This document shows positions 25,952-34,448 of a stretch of DNA of 64,000 bases, in pieces; position 1 is the first letter of the stretch; each line of letters starts with the position of its first letter. The stretch lies in contig CAJYYA010000001.1 of NCBI GenBank assembly GCA_913778905.1, positions 62,001 through 126,000 of the forward strand, read 5' to 3'. The DNA comes from an uncultured Naasia sp. (lineage in GTDB: Bacteria; Actinomycetota; Actinomycetes; Actinomycetales; Microbacteriaceae). Position numbers and translations under genes: made by a program. Under the pieces are notes generated by a model. The model was given only the letters and a program-made list of their open reading frames with translations, did no database searches and had not been told where the DNA came from.

Positions 25952-27084
25952 CAGTTGCTCTTTCCTGAAGTGGTTGAGGAGGGATCTTGCGCTGTGTGAG
26001 GAGAGGTCGTGAGATCGGGGGACGGCGGCGCTCCGTCGACCGGGGCGGCCGCGACGGGCGCCTGGTCGGCCCGCGACACCCGGCGTCGGGTGGCGAGGGA
26101 GGCGATCGTGATGGCGGCGACCAGGGTCAGGCCGTTGAAGAGCGGCTCGAGGTAGAACTGGCCGGGCAGCAGCTGCTGCAGACCCGAGATGCCGATCGCG
26201 GCGATCGCGACGCCGAGGATCGTGCCGAGGCCGTTGACGCGCCCCGGACGGATCGTGGTCGATCCGAGGAACGCGGCGGCGAGCGCCGGGAGCAGGTACT
26301 CGGGACCGATGTTGGCCTGTGCGACCCCCGCCTGACGCGAGGCGAGCAGGATGCCGGCGACACCGGTGAGCATGCCCGAGGCGACCATGGCGCCGACCAC
26401 GTACTTGCGACGCGGGATGCCGGTGAGGGTCGCGGCGGCGGGGTTCGCGCCGACCGCGTAGAGGTAGCGACCGACGGGCAGGTAGTCGAGCACGAGCCAG
26501 ACGACGATGCCGATGATGAGGGCGATGATGAAGGGTCCCGGGATCGGGCCGAGCGACCAGCGGGACAGCTCGTCGAATGCCGCGGCGCGGGCGCCGTCCG
26601 AGTCGGTCACCTGGCGCCCCCCGGTGTACCAGTAGGTGATCGCGAAGATGACCTGACCGGTCGCGAGCGTCGCGATGAACGCGTCCACCTGCGCCAGCTC
26701 GACGAGGAGCGCGTTCATGAGGCCGATGACACCGCCGCCGAGGATGACGAGCACGATGACGAGGCGGTAGTCGAGCCCCTGGACCTGCCACGACAGCGCC
26801 ATGACCTGCCAGAGCCCGACGCCGTATCCGATGGAGAGGTCGATCTTGCCGGCGACCATGGGGATGGTGACGGCGATGGCGAGGATCAGCAGCACCGATC
26901 GACTCGACGCGAGTAGCTGGAAGTTCAGCAGCGACGCGAAGGTGTCGGGGCGGAGGAGCGCGAAGAAGAGGAACAGCGCGACGGTCAGGATGACCATGCC
27001 GTAGTTGCTCGTGAGGCGGTTGAAGAAGCGGGAGCCCGGGCCCGGTTCGAGCGCGGTGGACTTCACCGACGTGTTCATGGTCAT
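25951..27084 (-). CDS. RbsC-type ABC transporter permease
   Basis: A 377-residue membrane protein. About nine helices run from NYGMVILTVALFLFFALLRP to FNGLTLVAAITIASLATRRRV. The family coupling motif is present as AVGANPAAATLTGIPRRKYVVGAMVASGMLTGVAGILLASRQAG. The conserved GKIDLSIGYGVGLWQVMAL near the N-terminus matches the DLSVG element of ribose-type permeases. A polar, Pro/Ser/Thr-rich tail follows the last helix. It pairs with the ATPase just upstream (ATGA overlap) and the binding protein just downstream. A single permease gene implies a homodimer. Confidence 0.92.
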   Translation of the reverse strand: MTMNTSVKSTALEPGPGSRFFNRLTSNYGMVILTVALFLFFALLRPDTFASLLNFQLLASSRSVLLILAIAVTIPMVAGKIDLSIGYGVGLWQVMALSWQVQGLDYRLVIVLVILGGGVIGLMNALLVELAQVDAFIATLATGQVIFAITYWYTGGRQVTDSDGARAAAFDELSRWSLGPIPGPFIIALIIGIVVWLVLDYLPVGRYLYAVGANPAAATLTGIPRRKYVVGAMVASGMLTGVAGILLASRQAGVAQANIGPEYLLPALAAAFLGSTTIRPGRVNGLGTILGVAIAAIGISGLQQLLPGQFYLEPLFNGLTLVAAITIASLATRRRVSRADQAPVAAAPVDGAPPSPDLTTSPHTAQDPSSTTSGKSN

Positions 27085-28646
27085 GCTGCGCTGGTCTCGC
27101 TTCCGGTCGTGCCTGTTGCGGTGGGGGTGGTCTCGATGCCGACGCGGTCGAGATCCGATGCCGCGGCGATGAGGTTGGGGATGGTGATGTCGTCGCCCGT
27201 GAGCTCGGCCACGATGCGGCCGCGGCCCATGACGACCGCCCGGTGGGCGATCTTGGCGACCTCCTCCATGTCGGTGGAGACCACGACGGCGCCCGTTCCC
27301 TGAGCGACGACCCGGCCCAGCAGGGAGTAGATCTCGGCCTTCGCGCCGACGTCGACGCCCATGGTCGGTTCCTCCAGCACGACGACCTTGCGGCCGCGGC
27401 CGAAGGCGCGGGCCAGGATGACCTTCTGCTGGTTTCCGCCGGAGAAGGTGTCGAGAGGGAGTTCGGGGTCGGCGGGGCGGATCTGGTATGGCGCGAGCAG
27501 GTCGGCAGCTTCCTTCCGCTCCCCGGCGGGGAGACGGGCGTTCCAGGCCTTGCGCCCCCAGACAGCCGGGTTGAGGAAGAGGTTCTCGCGCACCGAGAGC
27601 CCGGGTGCGACCGACTCGGTCTCGCGGTTGGAGGTCGCGAACGCCACCCCCTTCTCGACTGCGCCGGCGGGATCCTTCGGGGAGTACGGGGCGCCATCGA
27701 GCGTCATGCGACCGCCGTCGGCGCGGACGGCCCCGGCGATGGCGCGTCCGAGGGCATCTTGTCCGGCACCGCGGAGACCGCAGATCGCGAGCACCTCGCC
27801 CTCGCGCACCTCGAGGTCGATGGGCTCCCCGCCGCCGACGCTGACCGCATCGAGACGCAGACGCACGTTGAACGTCGGGTCCTCGAACTTCGGCGACACC
27901 GTCTCGCGGCCCACGATCAGCTCGACGAGTTCCCGCGGCGTGATGTCGGTGACCGGGCGGTCGGCCACGACCTCGCCGTTGCGCATGATGACGGCACGCT
28001 GGCTGATCTCGTAGATCTCGTCGAGACGGTGCGACACGTAGATCATGCCGACGCCCGTGTTGCGGAGCGTGCGGAGCACCGAGAAGAGGCGCTCGACGTC
28101 GCTCTGCGGCAGCGAGGCGGTCGGCTCGTCGAGCACGAGCAGCTTGGGCTTGCTGACCAGGCCGCGAGCGATCGCGAGGAGGCTCCGCTCCGCGCGAGGG
28201 AGGTCGAAGATGCGTGCGCGGGGGTCGATTCCGCCGCCGACGGCCTGGAGGACCTCGTCGGCCTGGGCGCGCATGGCCTTGGCGTCGATGAAGCCGAGCC
28301 TGTTGCGCCGGTAGCCGAGCCCCTGCGCGATGTTCTCCTCGACGGTCATCCAGTCGATGAGGCCGAGGTTCTGGTGGACGAACGAGATCTGCTTGCGCAC
28401 ACCCGCCGCGTCGACATCGGCCCCGGACAGCCGGATCGATCCGCCGTCGGGCTTGTAGACACCGGCCAGCATCTTGATGACGGTCGACTTGCCTGCGCCG
28501 TTTTCGCCGAGGAGGGCGACGATCTCGCCCTGGTGCACATCGAATGAGGCCCGGTTGACGGCGCGGGTGGCGAAGAAGGACTTCGACAGCTCGGTCACGC
28601 GCAGAAGGGGAATCTCCCCTGCGCGGTCGGCGTCGGCTGCGTTCAT
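27081..28646 (-). CDS. RbsA-type duplicated ABC transporter ATP-binding protein
   Basis: A 521-residue protein with two fused ATPase halves. The first has Walker A GENGAGKST, signature LPRAERSLLAIARG, and Walker B LLVLDEPTASLP. The second lacks a normal Walker A (ICGLRGAGQDALG), as in RbsA and XylG, but keeps FSGGNQQKVILARA and VVLEEPTMGVDVGAKAEI. ATG 28646 has GGAGATCC as ribosome site. It heads a five-gene operon: ATPase, permease, binding protein, cyclase, dehydrogenase. An IclR-type dyad lies 53-68 bases upstream of the start. Confidence 0.93.
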   Translation of the reverse strand: MNAADADRAGEIPLLRVTELSKSFFATRAVNRASFDVHQGEIVALLGENGAGKSTVIKMLAGVYKPDGGSIRLSGADVDAAGVRKQISFVHQNLGLIDWMTVEENIAQGLGYRRNRLGFIDAKAMRAQADEVLQAVGGGIDPRARIFDLPRAERSLLAIARGLVSKPKLLVLDEPTASLPQSDVERLFSVLRTLRNTGVGMIYVSHRLDEIYEISQRAVIMRNGEVVADRPVTDITPRELVELIVGRETVSPKFEDPTFNVRLRLDAVSVGGGEPIDLEVREGEVLAICGLRGAGQDALGRAIAGAVRADGGRMTLDGAPYSPKDPAGAVEKGVAFATSNRETESVAPGLSVRENLFLNPAVWGRKAWNARLPAGERKEAADLLAPYQIRPADPELPLDTFSGGNQQKVILARAFGRGRKVVVLEEPTMGVDVGAKAEIYSLLGRVVAQGTGAVVVSTDMEEVAKIAHRAVVMGRGRIVAELTGDDITIPNLIAAASDLDRVGIETTPTATGTTGSETSAA

Positions 28647-28690
28647 CGGATCTCCTTCGATCGTGCGGTGACTAGACGATAACACCACCG

Positions 28691-28714
28691 TGAACCGGGT
28701 TCAACACTGTGAAC
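28691..28714. promoter_or_regulatory. IclR-type operator candidate before the RbsA-type operon
   Basis: GTTCA-N6-TGAAC at 28699-28714, overlapping a second dyad TGAACCGGGTTCA at 28691-28703. The same GTTCA-N6-TGAAC pattern recurs at 30817-30832 and 50205-50220, each time in a promoter region near an IclR-family gene. Confidence 0.6.
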
Positions 28715-28754
28715 GTGAGATTCTCAGTTTCGGAGAAGTCGAAGAGCGCCTCCG

Positions 28755-28833
28755 CCCCTTCATCTCGCTTCGCTCAATGGGCGGGACGGCACTCCCCGCA
28801 CCGCCCGCCCGTTGAGCGCAGCGAAACGCAGGG
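28755..28833. repeat. REP-like palindromic element A (complete, with loop)
   Basis: Left arm 28755-28785 (CCCCTTCATCTCGCTTCGCT then CAATGGGCGGG) and right arm 28804-28833 (CCCGCCCGTTGAGCGCAGCG then AAACGCAGGG) are imperfect inverted copies around an 18-base loop. The arms match those at 31802, 58122 and 59594. It lies beyond the IclR stop codon, where it may also work as a terminator. Confidence 0.8.
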
Positions 28834-28913
28834 CAGGGGTGATCAGCCCGGACACCCGCTCGCCGAGGAGGCCCGCCAGGGCCGTCGCGAAGCGCCCCGC
28901 AGGGCGCGTCCGC

Positions 28914-29708
28914 TCAGCTCTCGACGACCTGCATGGGGTTCTCGAGGAGGCGCTCGAGCTCGCGGAGCTCGGCAACGATGGTGGAGCGCTGCACATCCGA
29001 CGTCGCCGCGGTGAGGAAGCTGCAGCCGATCGCGAGAGCGGGCGATTGACTCGACCGCGGCGGGACACGGAGGGCGATACCGGAGATTCCGGGATGCACC
29101 TCGTTCTCGTCGACGGCGAAGCCGCGTTCGCGCACCTGCTCGAGCTTCGTCATCAGGTCGCGGAGGTTCGCCACGCTCGCTTCGGTGCGTCGCGGGAAGG
29201 CGGCCGGGGAGCTGAAGCGCGCGGCGATCTCCTGGTCCGGAAGCGCTGCGAGCAGAGCATTGCCCACCGCGGTCGGGGCCGCCGGGAATCGGTCGCCGAT
29301 GTTGGCCGTCAGACGCAGCGGGCCTTTGCCCTCGTGACGGGCGAGGTAGACGACGTCCGTCCCGTCGAGCATCGCGACCTGCACGACCTCCCCCGACAGC
29401 ATGGGCGCGGCGGAACAGAAGCGGTAGAACTCGCGCACCTCGTTGAATCCGCCGAGATAGGCGCCGCCGAACTCGACCGTGCGATGGCCGAGCGTGTAGC
29501 CCGTATCGAGGCGACGGATGAGCCGGGATTCCTCGAGCACCGTGCAGAGATTGGACGTCGAGGATTTCGCCGCCCCCAGCGCGCGAGCGATGTCACTCAG
29601 GGCGACGGGCTGACCGTTGGCCTCGCTGAGGAGTTCGAGGATCCGCACTCCGCGGGTCAGGGCCGGGGCCGGATCGCGAACGCTGTCGGTCGTCATGTCG
29701 TCGTCCAT
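28914..29708 (-). CDS. IclR-family transcriptional regulator
   Basis: A 264-residue regulator. The N-terminal winged helix is GVRILELLSEANGQPVALSDIARALGAAKSSTSNLCTVLEESRLIRRL. The C-terminal GAF-like effector domain carries RFPAAPTAVGNALLAALPDQEIAARF and RERGFAVDENEVHPGISGIALRVP, the standard IclR ligand pocket strand. ATG 29708 (MDDDMTTD) is chosen; 29696 also fits. It is transcribed 22 bases behind a hydroxyacid dehydrogenase and ahead of the importer operon, whose promoter carries an IclR-like dyad. Local control of uptake and oxidation is likely. Confidence 0.9.
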   Translation of the reverse strand: MDDDMTTDSVRDPAPALTRGVRILELLSEANGQPVALSDIARALGAAKSSTSNLCTVLEESRLIRRLDTGYTLGHRTVEFGGAYLGGFNEVREFYRFCSAAPMLSGEVVQVAMLDGTDVVYLARHEGKGPLRLTANIGDRFPAAPTAVGNALLAALPDQEIAARFSSPAAFPRRTEASVANLRDLMTKLEQVRERGFAVDENEVHPGISGIALRVPPRSSQSPALAIGCSFLTAATSDVQRSTIVAELRELERLLENPMQVVES

Positions 29709-29730
29709 CGTCACCGTCGAGTCAGTCCGA

Positions 29731-30792
29731 TCAGTAGAAGTCGTGCCGGTCCATGACGTTCTGCAGGGGCCGTCCGTCCAGCAATTGTGTCGCATTCGAC
29801 ACGAACAGCTCGACGATCCGCCGCTCCTCGGCGGGGTCGAGCGCGGCCGTGTGCGGACTCACCACGACGTTCGGCAGCGACCACAGCTCATTGTCCGCCG
29901 GCAGCGGTTCGACCGCGAAGACATCGAGCGCGGCGAAGCTCACGGTGCCGCTCTTCAGGGCGGCGATCAGGGCGTCCTCGTCCACGACGGAACCGCGTCC
30001 GACATTCACGAGTACCGAACCCGGCTTCAGCGCCGCGAAGAAAGCGGCATCGATCGAGCCGCGTGTGACATCGGTATCGGGCAGGGCGAGCACCACGGCA
30101 TCGACGTCGGCGAGGGCCGAGAGGACGTCGGCCGGATCGATGCGTTCGGAAAGCCCCTCGATGGCGTCGTCCGAACGACGGCTGTACCCGATGACCGTCG
30201 CGCCGAGCTGATCCAGGAGGCGCACGACCTCGCGGCCGATGCCCCCCAGTCCCGCGACCAGGACGCGACTGCCCGCGAGCATGCCCAGCGGGCGCCGGTC
30301 GGTGGGCCAGTCGCGGTCCTCCTTGTCTCGACTCAGACCGGGGAGGTCTTTCAGACCGGCGAGCAGACCGAAAAGAGCGAACTCGGCGAGGGGACGACCG
30401 TGCACGCCGGCCGAGGTGGTGACGATCACGCGGTCGAGTTGCTCATCCGTGAGGCCCGCCTTCTTCACCTGGGCTCCCCCGCCGGCTGCCATGGTGTGCA
30501 CCCACCGCAGCCTTGGATTGGCCTCGACGGCGCGCGCCAGCGCTCGGGACGATCCGTCGGCGATCCCGAAGTGCGCATCGGCGGAGTCGAGCATCTCTTC
30601 ATAGCGCCCCTGCTGCTCCGGAGTGCGCTCGAAGGCCGGGTCGCCGTGGAAGTCCGCCGGGAACCGCATGGGCGGCAGAAGCGAGGGGTCGTGAAGCAGC
30701 TCGATCCGCGGTTCGCGCTCGAACAGCTCGACGAGCTCGTGAGTGAGAGGGGCCGCGACAGCCACCCGAAGCTTCGGTGATTCGGAGTTCAT
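29731..30792 (-). CDS. D-2-hydroxyacid dehydrogenase / phosphoglycerate-dehydrogenase-like protein
   Basis: A 353-residue NAD-dependent enzyme. The cofactor loop is SRVLVAGLGGIGREVVRLL. The catalytic triad is complete: Arg in VNVGRGSVVDED, Glu in DVFAVEPLPADNELW, and His in VVSPHTAAL. Substrate-side motifs TMAAGGGAQV and TTSAGVHGRPLAEFALFGLLAGLK recall the subgroup with glyoxylate or hydroxypyruvate reductase members. It is a different branch from the dehydrogenase at 22.6 kb, so the cluster holds two such enzymes. It is divergent from a beta-hydroxyacid dehydrogenase gene, with an IclR-type dyad between them. Confidence 0.87.
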   Translation of the reverse strand: MNSESPKLRVAVAAPLTHELVELFEREPRIELLHDPSLLPPMRFPADFHGDPAFERTPEQQGRYEEMLDSADAHFGIADGSSRALARAVEANPRLRWVHTMAAGGGAQVKKAGLTDEQLDRVIVTTSAGVHGRPLAEFALFGLLAGLKDLPGLSRDKEDRDWPTDRRPLGMLAGSRVLVAGLGGIGREVVRLLDQLGATVIGYSRRSDDAIEGLSERIDPADVLSALADVDAVVLALPDTDVTRGSIDAAFFAALKPGSVLVNVGRGSVVDEDALIAALKSGTVSFAALDVFAVEPLPADNELWSLPNVVVSPHTAALDPAEERRIVELFVSNATQLLDGRPLQNVMDRHDFY

Positions 30793-30816
30793 CTACTCGC
30801 CTTTCCGGACGTAGGT

Positions 30817-30832
30817 GTTCACTCTACTGAAC
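30817..30832. promoter_or_regulatory. IclR-type operator candidate between divergent dehydrogenase genes
   Basis: GTTCA-CTCTAC-TGAAC inside an 18-base dyad (TGTTCA...TGAACA at 30816-30833). A half site GTGAACAG follows at 30846. Only 79 bases separate the two divergent starts, so one regulator bound here could control both. Confidence 0.65.
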
Positions 30833-30871
30833 ACTGTCTCCTTTTGTGAACAGTAGGTAGGATCTCCAGTC

Positions 30872-31780
30872 ATGTCGACGTCGTCATCGCTCCCCACGAT
30901 CGGAATGCTCGGATTCGGCAACATGGGCCACCCCGCCGCCGGTCACCTCCTTCGAGCGGCCCAGGCCGCGGGAAGCCGGTTCCTCGTCCATGCCCGTCGT
31001 CCCGAGAGCGTCGCCGACCTGGTCGACGCCGGAGCCGAATGGAGGGAGAAGCCGGCCGGTCTCGCCGAGGCCGATGTCCTGCTCTCGCTGCTTCCCGATC
31101 TGCCTCAGCTAGAGGCCCTGTTGTGGGGCGAGGAGGGGATCGTCGCCGCGGCCACGACACCGCTGCTCCTCCTCATCGCCTCGACATCGTCGCCCGACGG
31201 TGTTCGCGATCTGGCCGTGCGTCTCGCCGAGGCGTCTTCCCTCATCCGAGTCGTCGACTGCCCGGTGTCGGGCGGGTCCGAGGGCGCCGAGGCAGCGTCG
31301 CTCGTCATCATGGTCGGCGGAGACGACGCGGATGTGGCCGTCGCCTTACCGGTCCTCGAGATCCTCGGCACTCCTACCCACCTCGGCCCGCTCGGCTCGG
31401 GCGAGGTCGCGAAGGCCTGCAATCAGGCCATCGTCGCGGCGACCGTGATGGCGCTGGCCGAGGCCGCAGTGCTGGGCGACCGGGCGGGACTCGACATCGC
31501 GGCGCTGTTCCGGGTGCTGGGCGGCGGATATGCCGGCAGTTGCATCCTCGAGACGCGCGGCGAGCGGATCGTGTCGGGCGAGTACGGTTTTGCCGGTCCT
31601 GCGAAGTACATGGTGAAGGACCTGGGCTTCGCCCTCGCGGAGGCTTCTCGCACCGGCAGCGAGCTCCCCATGGTCGGTCTGCTGCGCTCGTCCTTCGAGT
31701 CGCTGGCGGAGTCGGGCCTGGGCGATCAGGACATCTCGGTCACCCGCGCCTACGTGGAGTCGCTCTCCTCCGACCGCTGA
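30872..31780 (+). CDS. NAD(P)-dependent beta-hydroxyacid dehydrogenase
   Basis: A 302-residue protein of the 3-hydroxyisobutyrate / tartronate-semialdehyde reductase family. The N-terminal cofactor motif is IGMLGFGNMGHPAAGHLL. The substrate motif DCPVSGGSEGAEAASLVIMVGG and the catalytic Lys in GSGEVAKACNQAIVA are intact. Family members reduce semialdehydes or oxidise 3-hydroxy acids. With two 2-hydroxyacid dehydrogenases and a sugar-type importer nearby, a sugar-acid or polyol breakdown route through tartronate semialdehyde or a similar C3-C4 intermediate is possible. Substrate not determined. Confidence 0.87.
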   Translation: MSTSSSLPTIGMLGFGNMGHPAAGHLLRAAQAAGSRFLVHARRPESVADLVDAGAEWREKPAGLAEADVLLSLLPDLPQLEALLWGEEGIVAAATTPLLLLIASTSSPDGVRDLAVRLAEASSLIRVVDCPVSGGSEGAEAASLVIMVGGDDADVAVALPVLEILGTPTHLGPLGSGEVAKACNQAIVAATVMALAEAAVLGDRAGLDIAALFRVLGGGYAGSCILETRGERIVSGEYGFAGPAKYMVKDLGFALAEASRTGSELPMVGLLRSSFESLAESGLGDQDISVTRAYVESLSSDR

Positions 31781-31801
31781 GGTGGCACGGGAACGCCGTC
31801 A

Positions 31802-31832
31802 CCCCTTCATTTCGCTGCGCTCAATGGGCGGG
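31802..31832. repeat. REP-like element B (half)
   Basis: A single left arm (CCCCTTCATTTCGCTGCGCT then CAATGGGCGGG) matching elements A and C. No right arm follows. It lies between the convergent ends of the dehydrogenase gene and prs. Confidence 0.75.
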
Positions 31833-31908
31833 CACCCCGAACCAGCACCACACCCACCGGGCCGCTTCGCGACGGTCGCAGAGCGACCTCCTCAGCGACC
31901 GGACCCGC

Positions 31909-32886
31909 TCAGGCGGCGCCGTCGAACATCGAGGTGACGGATCCGTCGCCGAAGACCTCCTTGATCGCGCGCGCGAGCAACGGCGCGATCGGGAGGATGG
32001 TCAGGCTGTCCCAGCGCTTCTCGTCGGGGAGCGGCAGGGTGTCGGTGACGATGACGCGGTCGATGTCGGGCGACTGCAGCAGCTCGACGGCCGGGTCGGA
32101 GAACACCGCGTGGGTCGCCGCGACGATGACACCGGTGGCGCCGTTGGCCTTCAGTGCGGCCGCCGCCTTGTTGATGGTGCGGCCGGTGTCGATGAGGTCG
32201 TCGACGAGCAGGCAGACGCGCCCGTTGACGTCGCCGACGATCTCGTGGACGGAGACCTGGTTGGCGACCTTCGGGTCGCGACGCTTGTGGATGATGGCCA
32301 GCGGGGCGTCGAGCTTGTCGCTCCAGATGTCGGCGACACGGACGCGGCCCATGTCGGGCGACACGACGGTCAGGTTCGCGCGGTCCGTGGTCTTCGCGAT
32401 GTGGTCGAGCAGCACCGGCATGGCGAAGAGGTGGTCGACGGGGCCGTCGAAGAAGCCCTGGATCTGCGCGGCGTGCAGGTCGATAGACATGATCCGGTCG
32501 GCGCCCGCGGCCTTGTAGAGGTCGGCGACGAGACGGGCGGAGATGGGCTCGCGTCCACGGCCCTTCTTGTCCTGACGGCCATAGGGATAGAACGGCGACA
32601 CGACCGTGATGCGCTTGGCCGAGGCGCGCTTGAGTGCGTCGACCATGATGAGCTGCTCCATGAGCCACTCGTTGATCGGCGCGGTGTGGGACTGGATGAC
32701 GAACACGTCGCAACCGCGGACGCTCTCGTCGTAACGGGCGTAGAGCTCACCGTTCGCGAAAGTGCGGGCGTCGGTCGGGAGGACGACCGTGTCGAGCTCC
32801 TTGGCCACCGCGTCGGCGAGAGCGGGATGCGCCCGCCCACTGACGATGACGAGCTTCTTCTCTCCCGTGGTGGTGATGCCGGTCAC
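31909..32886 (-). CDS. prs: Ribose-phosphate pyrophosphokinase
   Basis: A 325-residue enzyme making PRPP from ribose 5-phosphate and ATP, for nucleotide, His and Trp synthesis. Class I motifs are all present: FANGELYARYDESVRGCDVFVIQS, FYPYGRQDKKGRGREPISARL with the catalytic Lys/Arg flap, DLHAAQIQGFFD, and the PRPP-binding loop CLLVDDLIDTGRTI. GTG 32886 overlaps the glmU stop (GTGA), so it is translationally coupled to glmU. The glmU-prs pair is conserved across Actinobacteria. Confidence 0.97.
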   Translation of the reverse strand: MTGITTTGEKKLVIVSGRAHPALADAVAKELDTVVLPTDARTFANGELYARYDESVRGCDVFVIQSHTAPINEWLMEQLIMVDALKRASAKRITVVSPFYPYGRQDKKGRGREPISARLVADLYKAAGADRIMSIDLHAAQIQGFFDGPVDHLFAMPVLLDHIAKTTDRANLTVVSPDMGRVRVADIWSDKLDAPLAIIHKRRDPKVANQVSVHEIVGDVNGRVCLLVDDLIDTGRTINKAAAALKANGATGVIVAATHAVFSDPAVELLQSPDIDRVIVTDTLPLPDEKRWDSLTILPIAPLLARAIKEVFGDGSVTSMFDGAA

Positions 32887-34316
32887 TCGCCTGCCTCGCT
32901 CTCCGTCGCGGCAGCGGCCGCGGCATCCGATCCGGGCCGGTTGGCGGCGACCCATCCCTCGATGTTGCGCTGGGGGGCGACGCTCAGCGCGAGCGCACCG
33001 GAGGGGACATCCTTGCGAACGACGGATCCGGCTCCTGTGTAGGCACCGTCGCCAATCGTAACCGGCGCCACGAAGACGTTGTGCGACCCGGTTCGGGCGT
33101 AGGAGCCGACCGTCGTGCGGTGCTTGTTCACGCCGTCGTAGTTGGCGGTGATGGTCCCGGCGCCGATGTTGGAGGCCTGCCCCACCTCGGTGTCGCCGAT
33201 GTAGCTGAGGTGCGGGACCTTGCTGCCCGCGCCGATGATCGCGTTCTTCGTCTCGACGAAGGTCCCGATCTTGCCGTGGGGGCCGAGCGCGGTGCCGGGA
33301 CGGAGGTAGGCGAACGGCCCGACGGTGGCGCCTTCGGCGATGATCGCCAGGGTGCCGTCGGTGCGCTTCACGACCGCGTCCTCGCCGATCTCGCAGTCGG
33401 TGAGCGTCGTGTCGGGGCCGATGATCGCTCCGGTCGAGACGACGGTCGCCCCCTTCAGCTGGGTTCCGGGGAGGATGGTGACGTCGGGCGCGAGCTTGAC
33501 GGTCAGATCGATCCACGTGGTCGCGGGGTCCTGGATCGTCACTCCGGCGAGCTGCCAGCCGCGCACGATCAGCGCGTTCAGACGGGCGGCCGCCGCGGAC
33601 AGCTGCGCGCGGTCGTTGATGCCCTCGACGATCCACGGCTCGTTGACGTGCAGGGCACTGACCTCGCTGCCCGCGGCGCGCAACGCGTGGATCATGTCGG
33701 TGAGGTACTTCTCGCCCTGCGCGTTCTCGGTGGTGAGATCGGCGAGATGGTCGCGCAGACCGTTGATGCCGAAGAGGTAGACGCCCGCGTTGATCTCCTG
33801 GACGGCCAGCTCGGTCTCGTTCGCGTCCTTCTGCTCGACGATGCGATCGACGGCACCGTCTTCGGAGCGGACGACGCGGCCGTATCCGGTCGGGTCGGCG
33901 AGGATCGCGGTGAGGAGCGTCGACGCGGCGGCCTTCTCACGGTGGCGGGCGAGCAGCTTGGCGAGCGTGCCGGCGTTGAGGAGGGGGACATCGCCGTTGA
34001 GCACGAGGACGTCGCCGTCGAAGTCGTCCGGCAGCGCGGCGACGGCCTGCTCGACCGCCCGGCCGGTGCCGGGGATCTCGTCCTGGTCGACGATGACCGC
34101 CTCGGGCAGCTCGGCGCCGATGACCTCCACGAGACGGTCGCGCTCGTGGCGGACCACCGCGACGATGTGTTCGGCCTCGAGCGCGCGCGCCGTGGCGAGG
34201 ACGTGCGCGACGATGGGCGCGCCGGCGAGCGGGTGGAGCAGCTTGGGGGTGGAGGAGCGCATCCGAGTGCCCTGACCGGCAGCGAGGATGACGACGGCGA
34301 GGCGGGGATCGGACAC
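32883..34316 (-). CDS. glmU: Bifunctional N-acetylglucosamine-1-phosphate uridyltransferase / glucosamine-1-phosphate acetyltransferase
   Basis: A 477-residue protein that makes UDP-GlcNAc for peptidoglycan. The N-terminal uridyltransferase shows ILAAGQGTRMRSSTPKLLHPLAG, then the later INAGVYLF segment. The C-terminal left-handed beta helix shows hexapeptide repeats (GPFAYLRPGTALG, GTFVETKNAIIGAGSKVPHLSYIGD) and GAGTITANYDG with the acetyl-CoA site. The tail is Ala/Glu-rich. GTG 34316 is chosen because GGAG lies about ten bases upstream and the next residues start the first strand; a longer frame to 34361 lacks a ribosome site. Confidence 0.97.
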   Translation of the reverse strand: MSDPRLAVVILAAGQGTRMRSSTPKLLHPLAGAPIVAHVLATARALEAEHIVAVVRHERDRLVEVIGAELPEAVIVDQDEIPGTGRAVEQAVAALPDDFDGDVLVLNGDVPLLNAGTLAKLLARHREKAAASTLLTAILADPTGYGRVVRSEDGAVDRIVEQKDANETELAVQEINAGVYLFGINGLRDHLADLTTENAQGEKYLTDMIHALRAAGSEVSALHVNEPWIVEGINDRAQLSAAAARLNALIVRGWQLAGVTIQDPATTWIDLTVKLAPDVTILPGTQLKGATVVSTGAIIGPDTTLTDCEIGEDAVVKRTDGTLAIIAEGATVGPFAYLRPGTALGPHGKIGTFVETKNAIIGAGSKVPHLSYIGDTEVGQASNIGAGTITANYDGVNKHRTTVGSYARTGSHNVFVAPVTIGDGAYTGAGSVVRKDVPSGALALSVAPQRNIEGWVAANRPGSDAAAAAATESEAGE

Positions 34317-34448
34317 GCGGAACTCCGTTGATCGGCGGGCATCCCGAGCGGACGGCCTCACTGGTTCACAAGCGTACAGAGTGACTCCTCCGGGTCCCGC
34401 GAACTCGTTCGTCGAAGAGGGCGAGAGCGGAGCGGTCGGGTGGGACCG

